The notes: generated by a model from the sequence alone, not told the origin. A stretch of DNA of 64,000 bases from Kangiella profundi (GCF_002838765.1 NZ_CP025120.1:62001-126000); one strand, 5' to 3'; positions 48,716 to 59,028 are shown, counted from the first letter of the stretch. Translations and numbers: made by a program.

Positions 48716-49942
48716 TTAACCTTTCTGTGTTAAATCCCCAATCAAATCATATTCCCTTCTAGGCTTTACTTCATTAGCCAATCCTTTTTGATAAGCTTCC
48801 TGCGCCTGGATTGGATGCCCGAGTTGATTATAGGCCTGGGCGAGATAGTAGTGTGCCGTAGGCGTTGGAATAATAGCCAGACTTTGCTCTAGATAGTTTT
48901 TGGCTTTGCCCCAAAGCTGTGCTTTTAGGGAAAGCTTACCGAGAGTGGTGAGCAGCACTGCGTTGTGGGGTTTCTGTTTAAGCCAGGTTTCAGCATAAGC
49001 CAGAGTTTTATCAGGTTGTGGTGTCTCAATATCGCCAAACAGTTGAATCAGCTCATCTTGCCATTGATGTTTTACGGCATCTTTAACCAGTACTTCTAGC
49101 TCCTGATCCTGTTGCAGTTGGGCAAGAGCTTTACCGTAGGTTAGTTCTAGCTCAGGCGACTTGCGAACATGAGCAGGAATGCCGTTCCAGAATGCCGATA
49201 GCTTATCGAAGTTAGCGCTTTCGGCATGTTTCTGTAGCTGATGTTTCCAGGCAGTGATTTCAATGCTTGTCAGTTGTTCTGAATCAAAGACTCGGTTCTT
49301 ACGTAGTTTGGGTAAAATATCGATGACGTGCTGCCAGTCATTTAATCGTGCATATAACTGATATAACAGTTTAAGTACATAAGGATGATGTGGTGACAGA
49401 TCGCGAAGATGCGATAAGGTAGCCAGTGCCTGTTCATATTGCTTGTGCTGCATTTGCAGTTGGGCTTGAGTTAAACCAATCGCAACCTGTGCATCGGGTT
49501 GTGTTTTGGCAGCGATATGCAAATAGTGGTCGCGCCCTTTGTCATCGCCCTGTTCTTGAGCTGCGCGCGCAGCGGCAAGGTAATTAATCAATTTGGTATT
49601 GCGAATCTGAGCACCTTTAGCCAGAAGTTTCTCGGCAGTTTTCCAATGACCTTCTGCCAGTGCAATCATACCATCGATGGTGTTCTGGCGAGCTATGCGA
49701 AGGTTTCGATCGCCAAACCAGTTGAGTGTCAGGTTGCTGGTGCGTAATAAATATCGAACCAGTAACCAGACCAACCATAATAATACAAAGGCTAAAACTA
49801 AAAGCCCTAATGCCACATTGTTTTTGAATTCGATGGCGGTCTTATCGAGCAGGATGTAAGTCGAGCCAGGAATTTTACTGATCAGTGGACCAATAATCAG
49901 ACCACCCAACAATCCGAATAACAGATACCATTTTAATTTCAT
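48716..49942 (-). CDS. hemY: HemY N-terminal/TPR protein
   Basis: A 408-residue inner-membrane protein with two N-terminal membrane segments (about 3-22 and 40-65) and a TPR-rich periplasmic or cytoplasmic region. The conserved GDRNLRIARQNTIDGMIALAEGHWKTAEKLL segment (core GMIALAEGHW) is the HemY_N hallmark. It belongs to the proteobacterial HemY of the hemCDXY operon, not to protoporphyrinogen oxidase HemY of Gram-positives; it may assist haem synthesis. It overlaps hemX by 4 nt. Confidence 0.92.
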   Translation of the reverse strand: MKLKWYLLFGLLGGLIIGPLISKIPGSTYILLDKTAIEFKNNVALGLLVLAFVLLWLVWLLVRYLLRTSNLTLNWFGDRNLRIARQNTIDGMIALAEGHWKTAEKLLAKGAQIRNTKLINYLAAARAAQEQGDDKGRDHYLHIAAKTQPDAQVAIGLTQAQLQMQHKQYEQALATLSHLRDLSPHHPYVLKLLYQLYARLNDWQHVIDILPKLRKNRVFDSEQLTSIEITAWKHQLQKHAESANFDKLSAFWNGIPAHVRKSPELELTYGKALAQLQQDQELEVLVKDAVKHQWQDELIQLFGDIETPQPDKTLAYAETWLKQKPHNAVLLTTLGKLSLKAQLWGKAKNYLEQSLAIIPTPTAHYYLAQAYNQLGHPIQAQEAYQKGLANEVKPRREYDLIGDLTQKG

Positions 49943-51264
49943 TGGGCAACCTCCTCTGAGGTTGCTGTCACTTCTGAGTCAGCTTCCTGTTGAGGTTGTG
50001 GCTGTTGAATTTGATCTTGAGATTGAGTCTGAGTCACCTGCGACTGGCGTCCGGTCATTTGCTCAATAACACCTAATGACTCTAGTTGTTGTGGCAAATT
50101 AAGCTTCACACTCATTTGGGTCAGTTCGTCCAATTGCTGTATAAAAGCAGTAGTGGTTGCAGGTTCACTTTTGAAAAATTGGTTCACCCAGCCTTCAACT
50201 TCACTCAGTGCATTGTGGTACATGGCATCGTTATGCTGAATTGCTGCCAGTTGTGCAGTTTGTAGATTCAACAGGATGTTTTGACGAAGCAGGGCATCAT
50301 GTTGTGGTGAGATAAAGGGTTTCATCGACTCATCATAATGATGCACTGTGTAATACTGGCTCAGTGCAGAGCTGAAAGAATTTTTAAAGCGCTGCCAAGC
50401 CGAAATCTCTTCCTCATTAGCTGCTTCAGAATCGTTAGTCTCCTCAGTCGTTTCGCTATCAGGAAGTTGTACGGTAGCTAATTCTAGATCGGCAACCAGT
50501 GACTTGAGACTTTGTAACTTAATGGTTACGCCTTCGGTATCAAGTGCACCGCTGGCGCGCACTTTATTGATGTCATTATTGATAGCCTGACGGAGTCTTT
50601 GCAGACTGGAGTCATTCATGGCCAGAACCTGACGATCGGCTGCCTGCAATAAACCAACGATAGTTTTGGCGTTATCTGTGTAGTGCAATTTGTAGGATGC
50701 CTGGCGGATCAGGTATTCAGCCTCAGACAGCATCCACTGGTTCTGCTGTTCGTCAGTAGAAGTAATCTTTTGCTGAGTTTCTGTTAATTCCTTCTGAAGT
50801 TGTTCCAGTTGTAACGAGAGCTGATGATTGACTTGCGACAGTTCGTTAGCCTGTTGCTTGCTATCGCTTTCAAGGATATCGATAACATTTTGTTGTTGCT
50901 GAACTTGCTGGTTTAGTCGATCGAGAGTACTGGCCTTGTCCTGAGCCGTTTGATAATTGTTCCATAGTGTCCAGCCATAGTAAGAACCAGCGCCAAGGAT
51001 TGCCAGAATGATAACGATGATGATCCACTTAAAAGGAGAGGATTTTTTAGAACTGGTGATATTGCCCGGAGGTGTCTTTTTGCCAGAGTTAGCATTTGTG
51101 TCGGAGCCAGAACCGGTTACTTTATTGTCTGACTCTTTTTTTTCTGACTTAGTCTTACTATCAGCGTTAGAATCTGTGCTGGAGGTCGCTTTGTTGTCAT
51201 CCTGGCTGGCAGGAGTCGACTCTTGCTTAACCATATCTTTTGCGTCCTTATCCTTTTTGCTCAT
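49939..51264 (-). CDS. hemX: HemX-like uroporphyrinogen-III C-methyltransferase-annotated protein
   Basis: A 441-residue membrane protein: a hydrophilic Ser/Asp/Lys-rich N-terminus (1-72), one membrane segment (about 75-95), a coiled coil rich in Gln (about 105-165), a helical HemX domain (about 170-390) with WMLSEAEYLIRQASYKLHYT, core SEAEYLIRQA, and a Gln-rich tail. Although often annotated as methyltransferase, it lacks the SAM methylase motifs. It is likely a scaffold in haem synthesis. Position between hemD and hemY is standard. Confidence 0.9.
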   Translation of the reverse strand: MSKKDKDAKDMVKQESTPASQDDNKATSSTDSNADSKTKSEKKESDNKVTGSGSDTNANSGKKTPPGNITSSKKSSPFKWIIIVIILAILGAGSYYGWTLWNNYQTAQDKASTLDRLNQQVQQQQNVIDILESDSKQQANELSQVNHQLSLQLEQLQKELTETQQKITSTDEQQNQWMLSEAEYLIRQASYKLHYTDNAKTIVGLLQAADRQVLAMNDSSLQRLRQAINNDINKVRASGALDTEGVTIKLQSLKSLVADLELATVQLPDSETTEETNDSEAANEEEISAWQRFKNSFSSALSQYYTVHHYDESMKPFISPQHDALLRQNILLNLQTAQLAAIQHNDAMYHNALSEVEGWVNQFFKSEPATTTAFIQQLDELTQMSVKLNLPQQLESLGVIEQMTGRQSQVTQTQSQDQIQQPQPQQEADSEVTATSEEVAQ

Positions 51265-51366
51265 AGTGTCTCTCTCTTTATTTATTCATTATCGGTTACT
51301 TATTCATATCAGAAATAAAACATTGCTGAACGAACTTCGCAAGCTGCTGTTTTCAGGTGCCTTTAA

Positions 51367-52125
51367 TCAGGCTTTTTGCCATTCCTGACAGGCGCGGATG
51401 ATTTCAGCATTGGATGCGTCTTTTGCAGTATAACAATTTGTATAACCCTTTTGTCGAGCCAAATCGCTAATTCGTGCACTTCCCCCGATAATAGCAACCT
51501 GTTCGGCTTTTATCCCTGCAGTTGAGAGCATCTTATCGGTTAGTTCAAGGAGTTGGCCACTGGTAACCACCCAGGCGACGGGTTGGCGTGGTGTTGCCTG
51601 CTGCATGATGGGCGGCATGGCTGCTGTTAATTCAATACGATGATAAACCGGCAGAATGCCAAGCTTGTGAGGGCCGCTAAGCTGCTGTTCAAGCAGACCA
51701 CGGCCTTTGTCGCCGCGAATTAATAGAATCGGGTAGTGAGCAGGTAACGAGAACTGATCAATTAAAGCCAGAATCCCTTCGCTATCTGGGGTTTTTGGAA
51801 TCAGCGCTGACAGGCCATAAGGTTGTAATGCTTTCTGGGTTGCTTTCCCCACGGCTATGAGGGTATGACCAAGAAACTGATCAAGCTGCGCTCGGCTGAG
51901 ATCCTTCAATGCATAATCTACAGCCTGCTTACTGACAAAGATCCATAGCTTGTGCTGCGTTAATAAATCCAACTGTTGTTCAGGCGAGTAATCGGTATTG
52001 GCTGTGAATCGGATTAAAGGACAGTGAATGGCTCGGTAACCCTGTTCGCTCAGTTCCTGACAAAGCTGTTCGCCCATCGGGGATGGGCGAGTGACAATAA
52101 TGGTTGGCGTGTTGGCCATGATCAC
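51367..52125 (-). CDS. hemD: Uroporphyrinogen-III synthase HemD
   Basis: A 252-residue soluble enzyme that closes hydroxymethylbilane with inversion of ring D. HemD is poorly conserved; seen here are VTRPSPMGEQLCQELSEQG at the N-terminus, FVSKQAVDYAL (the FTSxxAV motif), AVGKATQKAL and WVVTSGQLLELT. The gene is between hemC (9 nt gap) and hemX, which supports the call. Confidence 0.93.
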   Translation of the reverse strand: MIMANTPTIIVTRPSPMGEQLCQELSEQGYRAIHCPLIRFTANTDYSPEQQLDLLTQHKLWIFVSKQAVDYALKDLSRAQLDQFLGHTLIAVGKATQKALQPYGLSALIPKTPDSEGILALIDQFSLPAHYPILLIRGDKGRGLLEQQLSGPHKLGILPVYHRIELTAAMPPIMQQATPRQPVAWVVTSGQLLELTDKMLSTAGIKAEQVAIIGGSARISDLARQKGYTNCYTAKDASNAEIIRACQEWQKA

Positions 52126-52134
52126 TAAGACTCG

Positions 52135-53070
52135 TTAATGATCCGCAGAGGCGGCCAGTTCCTGAATGAGTTCCCTTGCGCCTAAATCCAATAATTCTTG
52201 TGATACTTTTTGACCGATTGCCAAAGCGTCTTCAGCAGAGCCTTCGGCACTCGCTTGAATGATCTGATGATCGACACCACCAACTAAAGCGCGTAAGGAA
52301 AGAACTCCACTGTCAATAGTCGCAAAAGCGGCGACCGGTACCTGACAGCTGGCTTGCAGTGTCTTAGTAATGGTCCGTTCGGCTAGAACACGTAGACTGG
52401 TGGTTTCATCCTGCAATGGCTTCAAGATAGCATCCAATTCAGGATCGTTGGTGCGGGCTTCGATGCCCACCGCGCCCTGACCAGGCGCTGGCAACATCAA
52501 TTCGGGTGCAAACTGGCTGCGGATTCGCCCTTCAAGGCCTAAGCGCTTTAGCCCTGCCGAGGCAAGAACGATAGCGTCATAATTGCCATCATCCAGTTTG
52601 GATAGACGGGTGCCTACATTGCCTCGCAGATCGGTGATTTTGAGATCGGGCCGGGCTTTCAATAACTGAATTTTACGACGCAAACTGGAAGTACCGACAT
52701 TGGCACCACACGGCAACTCATCCAGATTGTGATATTTGTTCGAAACAAAGGCATCGGTTGGATCTTCGCGCTCACAGATCACTTTAAGTTCAAGCCCTTC
52801 AGGGAACTGGTAGGGTACATCCTTCATCGAATGCACTGCAATATCGGCGCGTCCTTCAAGCATCGCCTGCTCCAGTTCTTTAACAAACAATCCCTTCCCA
52901 CCGATTTTGGTCAATGGCGTACCAAGGATTTTGTCGCCCTGAGTGGTCATGGGAACCAGTTCGACAGTGAGATCAGGATGCAATTGTTGTAAGCGGGATT
53001 GAACGTACTCAGCTTGCCACATGGCTAACGGACTTTGGCGGGTGGCGATACGCAGGGTCGAAATACTCAT
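52135..53070 (-). CDS. hemC: Porphobilinogen deaminase HemC
   Basis: A 311-residue enzyme that condenses four porphobilinogens into hydroxymethylbilane. [48 protein letters not shown] and the dipyrromethane cofactor cysteine in [10 protein letters not shown] are all intact. Length equals that of E. coli HemC (313) within two residues. It is the first gene of hemCDXY and is about 98 nt behind the AlgR-like regulator. Confidence 0.97.
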   Translation of the reverse strand: MSISTLRIATRQSPLAMWQAEYVQSRLQQLHPDLTVELVPMTTQGDKILGTPLTKIGGKGLFVKELEQAMLEGRADIAVHSMKDVPYQFPEGLELKVICEREDPTDAFVSNKYHNLDELPCGANVGTSSLRRKIQLLKARPDLKITDLRGNVGTRLSKLDDGNYDAIVLASAGLKRLGLEGRIRSQFAPELMLPAPGQGAVGIEARTNDPELDAILKPLQDETTSLRVLAERTITKTLQASCQVPVAAFATIDSGVLSLRALVGGVDHQIIQASAEGSAEDALAIGQKVSQELLDLGARELIQELAASADH

Positions 53071-53168
53071 AATTTGATCATTAACTCTTAACAGTTAAGC
53101 GCTAGCCAAAGCTTAAGGTTCATTGGCGAAGCATACATTTGCGCGGATCTTAGCATAATCTAATTTGC

Positions 53169-53873
53169 TTAAGCAGAATTTGCGGTCAAAAATTGACGTA
53201 CATCAGGCTGATGGCGACGACTGATTTCCGGCTTAGATTTACTGCCTTTAATCAAAGCCAGACAAGCATTGTCATCCTGCTCTATACCAATCAGGTGATG
53301 GCGATTGACCAGCGTTGAGCGATGAATACGGATAAAGTCATTGGCAAAGCGCTGTTCCAGATCTTTGAGGCTGTCGCTGGATAACAGTACTTCGTTGGCC
53401 AAATGCACTTCGGTATATTTCTGATCCGAGTGCAGGAACAGGATGTCTGCTATGGGTATGCGACGAACGGTATCGCGTTCGCGAATACTCATAAATATAG
53501 GCTTGCCAGATGTCGGCTGCCGCTCCAATTTTTGCAGGGCTTTAGATAGACGTTCCTGACGAATGGGTTTCAGCAGATAGTCTTGAGCATCGACATCAAA
53601 AGCCTGTAAGGCGTATTCATCATAGGCGGTGGTGAAAATGATATGCGGCTGGTGAGCTTGCTGATTGAGCTGCTTAGCTACCTGCATGCCATTCATTACG
53701 GGCATCGATATATCAAGAAAGATCAGGTCTGGCTGTTGCTGCTCGATTAATTCGAGCGCAGTTTGACCATTATCTGCTTCACCAACAATATCCAGCTGTG
53801 GATGCTCATCCAGTAGGCGACGCAAGCGTTGGCGGGCAGGTTGTTCGTCATCGACAATCAGTACGGAAATCAT
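53169..53873 (-). CDS. algR: LytTR response regulator, AlgR-like
   Basis: A 234-residue response regulator. The receiver domain (1-120) has phosphoacceptor Asp in LIFLDISMPVMNG and the TTAYDEYALQAF and KP (LLKPIRQ) switch residues. A C-terminal LytTR DNA-binding domain (about 130-230) has FIRIHRSTLVNRHHL. Position between the LytS-type kinase and hemC matches the algZ-algR-hemC order of pseudomonads, where AlgR controls surface behaviour. Targets here are unknown. Confidence 0.92.
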   Translation of the reverse strand: MISVLIVDDEQPARQRLRRLLDEHPQLDIVGEADNGQTALELIEQQQPDLIFLDISMPVMNGMQVAKQLNQQAHQPHIIFTTAYDEYALQAFDVDAQDYLLKPIRQERLSKALQKLERQPTSGKPIFMSIRERDTVRRIPIADILFLHSDQKYTEVHLANEVLLSSDSLKDLEQRFANDFIRIHRSTLVNRHHLIGIEQDDNACLALIKGSKSKPEISRRHQPDVRQFLTANSA

Positions 53874-53879
53874 AATCTA

Positions 53880-54917
53880 TCAGCTTAGACGTTTGGGAAT
53901 GGTCAGGGTGCAGTAAAAACGACCATTTGCCTGATGATAATTAACTGATGCCTTGTTGCCAAATAGAACATCAAGTCTTTGCTGAATATTACTCAAAGCC
54001 AGTGAATTGCCTTTGTGACTTTTAGCGCTTTCTTCAGGTAGCGGGTTGATGACTTCCAACTGGATATGCTTTTGATAACTGACACCTTTAATAATAATGG
54101 AGCCGCCCTGTGGACAGGCCTGTATGCCATGATAGACGGCATTCTCAATAATAGGTTGAAGTAATAATGGCGGAACTAATAAGCTCGGGTCGATAGTATC
54201 GGTTTGCCATTCAAAGCGCAATTTGTCACCGAGCCGTTGTTGCTCAAGATTCAGGTACTGAGAACACAGGTGCTTTTCTTCATTGAAAGGAATAAGCACG
54301 TCCGAGCGCTGCATACTGGCACGAAAAATATCCGCCATATCGAGGATCATGTGTTCGGTTTTTACCGGATCAGTAATCGCCAGATTAGCCAGCGTATTAA
54401 GGCTATTAAACAGAAAATGCGGTCGAATGCGTGACTGCAGGGCCTGAATACGAGCCTCAGCCTCGGAGCGAATGCGGCGCAGGCTTTCTTCTCGAAGGTA
54501 GAAGTAGCGAAAGAAAACGCCGCTGACGATTAAGGCAATGAACAGGTTGCGGAGCAAGAACCACAGCGAAGGCTCCTCGCTTAAATAGAAACTGATAAGT
54601 AGGCTATAACACAAAGTGACCAGCAGGATGATGCCTATCGCCAGAGCAGAAAAGCGTTGCAGGCTGACATTGGGCAGCTTTAAGAGAATATAGCGTCGCA
54701 ACAGACACAGAATGCCTAGACTGGTCAGTGAGGTCCACAGAATAAAAAGAGAGTATAGGCTGAGGTGTATCCAGAATTGCTGTTGCCAGTTGGCAGTGGC
54801 AAAACTGAGCAGCAAAGCCAGAATAACGCTGGCAATTACTATCAGATATAGCGTGGCCGCCTGACAGAAGTCGGGAAGCTGATTTATAGAGCTGTCAGTC
54901 TGTTTTGCAGCATTCAT
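53880..54917 (-). CDS. algZ: LytS/YehU-type sensor histidine kinase, AlgZ-like
   Basis: A 345-residue membrane kinase with about four N-terminal membrane segments (25-145), then a His_kinase domain: the phosphoacceptor is in RPHFLFNSLNTLANLA, and the ATP-binding N-box is QPIIENAVYHG with the G-box near GNSLALSNIQQRL. It lies 6 nt before algR and surely forms a two-component system with it. It is missing a sensor domain apart from the membrane part, as in AlgZ/FimS. Confidence 0.9.
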   Translation of the reverse strand: MNAAKQTDSSINQLPDFCQAATLYLIVIASVILALLLSFATANWQQQFWIHLSLYSLFILWTSLTSLGILCLLRRYILLKLPNVSLQRFSALAIGIILLVTLCYSLLISFYLSEEPSLWFLLRNLFIALIVSGVFFRYFYLREESLRRIRSEAEARIQALQSRIRPHFLFNSLNTLANLAITDPVKTEHMILDMADIFRASMQRSDVLIPFNEEKHLCSQYLNLEQQRLGDKLRFEWQTDTIDPSLLVPPLLLQPIIENAVYHGIQACPQGGSIIIKGVSYQKHIQLEVINPLPEESAKSHKGNSLALSNIQQRLDVLFGNKASVNYHQANGRFYCTLTIPKRLS

Positions 54918-55070
54918 GAAGCTTATAGTCGCGCAAAAATGCTGGAAAATCCATAAGTTAGTTTAAAAACAGTAAAGTTTAACGGGTGATTAGATATCAG
55001 CCTTACATAACTGGCAATAGCCCACCTGCAACCATTAACAAGGTGCTGGTTGCAGGAAAAGATAAAAGAG

Positions 55071-55739
55071 TTACTTCAAAATCGATTGAATAAAATTACC
55101 CAAAGCCTGGATTTCTTCTAAACACACTGCGTGTGGCATTGGATAGTCGCTCCATTGGACTTTAAAGCCGTTCTCTTCAAGCACTTTGGCGCTGTATTGA
55201 CCGCGTTGCATAGGAACCACGGGATCTTGCTGGCCGTGGGCCATGAAGATTGGGGTATCTAGATTGGCGTCTGATTTTTCATCGGCAAGTTTGTCTGGAA
55301 TAGTCAGATAGGTGGAGAGGGCGATAATGCCGGCAAGCTTTTGATTAAGGCGAGTAGCCAGGTGCAAAGTCACTGCACCGCCTTGCGAGAATCCTGCAAG
55401 GATGATTCTATCTGCGGGAATACCTTGCTCTATTTCGTGCTTGATCAGTAGTTCCACTTGATCGGCAGACTGGCGAACTCCTGCTTCGTCTTCGCGCTGA
55501 GACAGATCAGCGTTGCGGATGTCATACCAGGCGCGCATCTGGTAACCGCCATTAATGGTAACCGGTATCACTGGCGCATGAGGAAAGATGAACTTAACTC
55601 CCAGCTCAGCAGGAAGTTTTAACTCAGGAACAATCGGCTCAAAGTCATGACCATCAGCCCCTAGTCCATGAAGCCAGATCACGGTAGCTTTATGTTCATC
55701 AGTCGGTTCAACGGTAACGCAAGGAAGTAATTCAGACAT
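55071..55739 (-). CDS. Alpha/beta-hydrolase carboxylesterase (phospholipase/EstB type)
   Basis: A 222-residue cytosolic esterase of the acyl-protein thioesterase/carboxylesterase II family. The oxyanion segment WLHGLGADGHDF, the nucleophile in AGFSQGGAV, the catalytic Asp in GQQDPVVP and His in MPHAVCLEE are in order and spacing. It hydrolyses short-chain acyl esters or thioesters; natural substrate unknown. It lies alone on the minus strand. Confidence 0.93.
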   Translation of the reverse strand: MSELLPCVTVEPTDEHKATVIWLHGLGADGHDFEPIVPELKLPAELGVKFIFPHAPVIPVTINGGYQMRAWYDIRNADLSQREDEAGVRQSADQVELLIKHEIEQGIPADRIILAGFSQGGAVTLHLATRLNQKLAGIIALSTYLTIPDKLADEKSDANLDTPIFMAHGQQDPVVPMQRGQYSAKVLEENGFKVQWSDYPMPHAVCLEEIQALGNFIQSILK

Positions 55740-55769
55740 AGTAAGAAGCTTATAGTTATAAGGTAATGG

Positions 55770-56087
55770 TTATAAAGTTATGGTCACTGACTCGCCAGAC
55801 TGCTGAGTCATAACGCGTGATAATAATTGAGAAAGCGGTTCCTGATCTTTGTCAGTAACCCATTGTTCATCAACCCAGTCTAAATGATAGCCGCCATCTT
55901 TGGCTGCTAACCACAATTGTTTAACTGGTGTTTGACGATTGATGATGACCTTGGTGCCGTTTTCTAGCGTGATAGTCAAAATCCCGCCGCTGGTTTCATA
56001 GTCAATATCAAGATCCAGCTCGTCCAGCGCCTCTTCGATGGCAATAAGGGTGTCATCAACCTGTTGATTGAATTCAGATTCAGTCAT
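55770..56087 (-). CDS. cyaY: Iron donor protein CyaY (frataxin homologue)
   Basis: A 105-residue frataxin-fold protein. The acidic first helix (EFNQQVDDTLIAIEEALDELDLDID, core IEEALDELD), the strand GGILTITLENG, INRQTPVKQLWLAA and the GYHLDW motif are characteristic. It binds iron and regulates iron-sulfur cluster assembly. It is divergent from lptM-dapF, the same neighbourhood as in E. coli. Confidence 0.95.
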   Translation of the reverse strand: MTESEFNQQVDDTLIAIEEALDELDLDIDYETSGGILTITLENGTKVIINRQTPVKQLWLAAKDGGYHLDWVDEQWVTDKDQEPLSQLLSRVMTQQSGESVTITL

Positions 56088-56264
56088 AGCAATTCCTAAT
56101 AATCTTAATGATTAATGCTGGCACATTGTGCCAGATTGGTGGCACAGGGTTAAGTGAAAATAGTCTATCAGGCCAGATTTTATGGGCGATGTGAACTTGC
56201 AGGAAACGGCAAGCTGTAGGAAGATAGAGCTAATTCTAAAATTGATGAAAAAAATCGACACACA

Positions 56265-56492
56265 ATGTGTAAAAATCGAATCGGACAGTTATTAGCACTG
56301 TCATTGCTGGCCTTGATTAATACAGGCTGTGGCCAAAAAGGTGACTTGTTCTTGCCGGAACCTGAAACTACTGAAAGCGAACTAGAGAAGAAAGATTCGC
56401 CTGAAGAGCAGGATCCAAAAGATGGACCTATCATGGAAGCCGAGCAACAGCTTGAACAGGAGCCTGTTCAGGCAAAAGGTGACCAGCCATGA
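56265..56492 (+). CDS. lptM: LPS translocon maturation lipoprotein LptM
   Basis: A 75-residue small lipoprotein (formerly YifL). The lipobox is in ALINTGCGQKGDLFLPEP; the sequence CGQKGxLxLP directly after the lipidated Cys is the LptM hallmark, which helps LptD mature at the outer membrane. The rest is a charged, disordered Glu/Pro/Gln tail. It overlaps dapF by 4 nt (ATGA), the pairing seen in E. coli. Confidence 0.92.
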   Translation: MCKNRIGQLLALSLLALINTGCGQKGDLFLPEPETTESELEKKDSPEEQDPKDGPIMEAEQQLEQEPVQAKGDQP

Positions 56493-57319
56493 TTATGCCT
56501 TTCAGCAAAATGCAGGGGCTGGGAAATGATTTTGTGGTAGTGGATGCGATATCGCAGCCGGTCTATTTAAACCAAGGACAGATCGCCAATTTGGCCCATA
56601 GAAATTTTGGTATTGGATTTGACCAGTTACTGATTGTCGAAGCACCGCAACACCCGGAATCTGATTTCCATTTTCGGATATTTAATGCCGATGGTAGTGA
56701 AGCTGGGCATTGTGGCAACGGTGCGCGCGCTGTTGCAAAGTATGTTCGTCAAAAGGGGCTAACCTGGAAGAAACAGCTCAAATTGTCGACTAATACTGCG
56801 ACCATGCAGGCGACACTGGAAGATAATGGCTTGATAACCATTGATATGGGTAAGCCAAGATTGGAACCGGCACAGATCCCATTGCGTTTTGCGGAAAAAC
56901 AGATCCTGTATTCAATAGACGCTGGTGGAATTAGTTATAAGGTGGGTGCGGTTTCAATGGGTAATCCTCACTGTGTCCTTAAAGTAGACAGTGTGGAAAA
57001 AGCACCGGTTCAAGCCGTTGGCCCATTGCTGAGTCAGCATAGTTATTTTCCTGCACAAGCCAATGTTGGCTTTATGGAAGTCATTGATCGTCAGAATATT
57101 AAACTGCGTGTGTATGAGCGTGGTGTCGGTGAAACACTGGCTTGTGGAACAGGGGCCTGTGCTGCGGTGGTGGCTAGTCGTTTGCAAGGGCTGACAGATG
57201 AAAAGGTTAAAGTAACGCTACCAGGTGGTAGCCTATGGATTACATGGCAAGGTGAGGGCTCTACAGTATTAATGAGTGGTCCTGCCAAAGTCGTTTTTGA
57301 AGGTCAGGTAGAGATTTAA
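56489..57319 (+). CDS. dapF: Diaminopimelate epimerase DapF
   Basis: A 276-residue PLP-independent racemase that makes meso-DAP for lysine and peptidoglycan. The two catalytic cysteines are in GHCGNGARA and ACGTGACA, and MQGLGNDFVVVDA is at the N-terminus. Length close to E. coli DapF (274). ATG at 56489 or 56495 (M3) are both possible; the first overlaps lptM's stop. Confidence 0.97.
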   Translation: MIMPFSKMQGLGNDFVVVDAISQPVYLNQGQIANLAHRNFGIGFDQLLIVEAPQHPESDFHFRIFNADGSEAGHCGNGARAVAKYVRQKGLTWKKQLKLSTNTATMQATLEDNGLITIDMGKPRLEPAQIPLRFAEKQILYSIDAGGISYKVGAVSMGNPHCVLKVDSVEKAPVQAVGPLLSQHSYFPAQANVGFMEVIDRQNIKLRVYERGVGETLACGTGACAAVVASRLQGLTDEKVKVTLPGGSLWITWQGEGSTVLMSGPAKVVFEGQVEI

Positions 57320-57432
57320 TAGTTGGCATTTAACAGGTTAGATTATTAATAATAAAAATAGCGCGAGTTGCGCACTAGTTGGGAAATGGTTTTAGTAATT
57401 TATCAAGGGAATACCTTTTTCGGGGAAGTAAA

Positions 57433-58110
57433 ATGACAGAAGGCAATTCAGCAGAAGACCGATTGAAAAAAGAACAGGAAGTAGCTGCTTATTTAGAACG
57501 GCATCCAGAGTTCTTTGAGAATCATCAAGAAATTTTAGAGAAGCTGAGATTACAGCATAAAGTGTATGGTTCGGTTTCTTTGGTTGAGCGTCAGATTTTG
57601 GGTCTAAGAAATAAGGCAGAAAAACTGCAAGCGCAACTTAACACTCTAATCGATAATGCTCACAGCAATGGCGAGTTACTCAATAAATGTGCAGAATTAT
57701 TTGTTGCCATGATCGCTTCGCACTCCACTCAGGAAATGGTTGATCGATTGCTGGAGCATCTACGAGATAATTTCGAATTGGATAATGTTCAATTATGGTT
57801 ATGTGATGATGTGGGAACATTGCATCATGTGAACTACAGTGATATTGAAATTATTCGACAGCTTACCGATCAGCATTTCATTCAAAACGATCCTGTTTGT
57901 GGCAGAGTCACTGAGAGTATTTCACAACTTTTTGGTGGTGACCATGAACTGGAATCTTATTCAATGATACCGCTTGGTGAAAATGCCAGCATTGGCGTTA
58001 TTGCATTAGGCAGTAAAGATGTTGATTTGTTTACCGCTGATATGGGCACTTTATTTTTACGCTTAATTGGTGATGTAACAGAAGCGTGCCTGGCTAAACA
58101 GGAGAGTTAG
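57433..58110 (+). CDS. DUF484 family GAF-like protein
   Basis: A 225-residue soluble protein starting at ATG 57433, because GGGGAAG precedes it while the upstream extension has no such site. The N-terminal VAAYLERHPEFFENHQEILEKLRLQH segment (core LERHPEFF) is the DUF484 mark; a coiled coil (about 50-80) and a GAF-like domain (about 80-220) follow. Function is unknown. The gene sits between dapF and xerC as in other gammaproteobacteria (yigA). Confidence 0.9.
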   Translation: MTEGNSAEDRLKKEQEVAAYLERHPEFFENHQEILEKLRLQHKVYGSVSLVERQILGLRNKAEKLQAQLNTLIDNAHSNGELLNKCAELFVAMIASHSTQEMVDRLLEHLRDNFELDNVQLWLCDDVGTLHHVNYSDIEIIRQLTDQHFIQNDPVCGRVTESISQLFGGDHELESYSMIPLGENASIGVIALGSKDVDLFTADMGTLFLRLIGDVTEACLAKQES

Positions 58111-58119
58111 TTTTAACTG

Positions 58120-59025
58120 GTGACCATGGAATCTGATATTCAACGCTATCTGAACAGACTTTTGCATGAAAAAAGGTATTCAGATCACACGGTCAAAAAC
58201 TACCGACGTCAGCTGGAAAAGTTGTTAGCATTCTGCCAAAACGTTGACTATAACAACTGGCAACAAATCACAACTCAGGATATTCGAATGCTCATTGCCA
58301 AACAACATCGGCAGGGAGCATCACCTTCAACCTGTGCATTGCTATTATCAGCATCACGACGCTTTCTAGAATTCTTGCTTAGCGAAAAGAAAATTAAAGT
58401 TAACCCTGCTGTTGGTGTGCGTGGACCTAAGAAAGCAAAACGTCTTCCCAAAAATATTGATGTCGATAGCTTGAATCATTTTCTTGACCAAATGCCCGAA
58501 GATGAACCATTACAGATTCGTGATAAGGCGATGATGGAGCTTTTATATTCATCTGGAATTCGATTATCAGAACTCAGCGGCATGGATGTTAATGATTTAA
58601 GCTTCTCGGATCAGACACTACGAGTACTCGGAAAAGGAAATAAAATTCGCGAAGTACCCTTTGGCAATAGCGCACAGAAAATTTTAAGCCGATGGGTGAA
58701 AGAGCGGAATCAGTTGATAAAAAACAATCAAGAAAAAGCACTCTTTGTCAGCCAGCAAGGTAATCGATTAACCAATCGTGCGATTCAGCAGAGGCTTTCT
58801 CACTGGGGAAAACATCTGGGATTAAATGATCGATTACACCCGCATAAGTTAAGACACTCCTGTGCGACCCATGTACTAGAATCTTCCAGTGACTTGCGAG
58901 CGGTACAGGAGTTGCTAGGCCATGCAAGCATCTCAACCACCCAGATTTACACGCACCTTGACTTTCAGCATCTCGCGAAAACCTACGATGCAGCGCATCC
59001 TCGAGCTAGAAAAAAGAAAGATTAA
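58120..59025 (+). CDS. xerC: Site-specific tyrosine recombinase XerC
   Basis: A 301-residue tyrosine recombinase that resolves chromosome dimers at dif together with XerD. An N-terminal SAM-like core-binding domain (about 5-90) is followed by the catalytic domain with Arg in [21 protein letters not shown], and [14 protein letters not shown], that is, R, HxxR, H and Y all present. GTG at 58120 or ATG at 58126 may be the start. Its place between DUF484 and yigB confirms xerC and not a mobile integrase. Confidence 0.96.
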   Translation: MTMESDIQRYLNRLLHEKRYSDHTVKNYRRQLEKLLAFCQNVDYNNWQQITTQDIRMLIAKQHRQGASPSTCALLLSASRRFLEFLLSEKKIKVNPAVGVRGPKKAKRLPKNIDVDSLNHFLDQMPEDEPLQIRDKAMMELLYSSGIRLSELSGMDVNDLSFSDQTLRVLGKGNKIREVPFGNSAQKILSRWVKERNQLIKNNQEKALFVSQQGNRLTNRAIQQRLSHWGKHLGLNDRLHPHKLRHSCATHVLESSSDLRAVQELLGHASISTTQIYTHLDFQHLAKTYDAAHPRARKKKD

Positions 59026-59028
59026 ACC

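Noticed and set aside
58120-59025. Phage or integron integrase
   Set aside because: The tyrosine recombinase is in the conserved dapF-DUF484-xerC-yigB context and has XerC length, so it is the housekeeping enzyme; no phage genes or att sites nearby.
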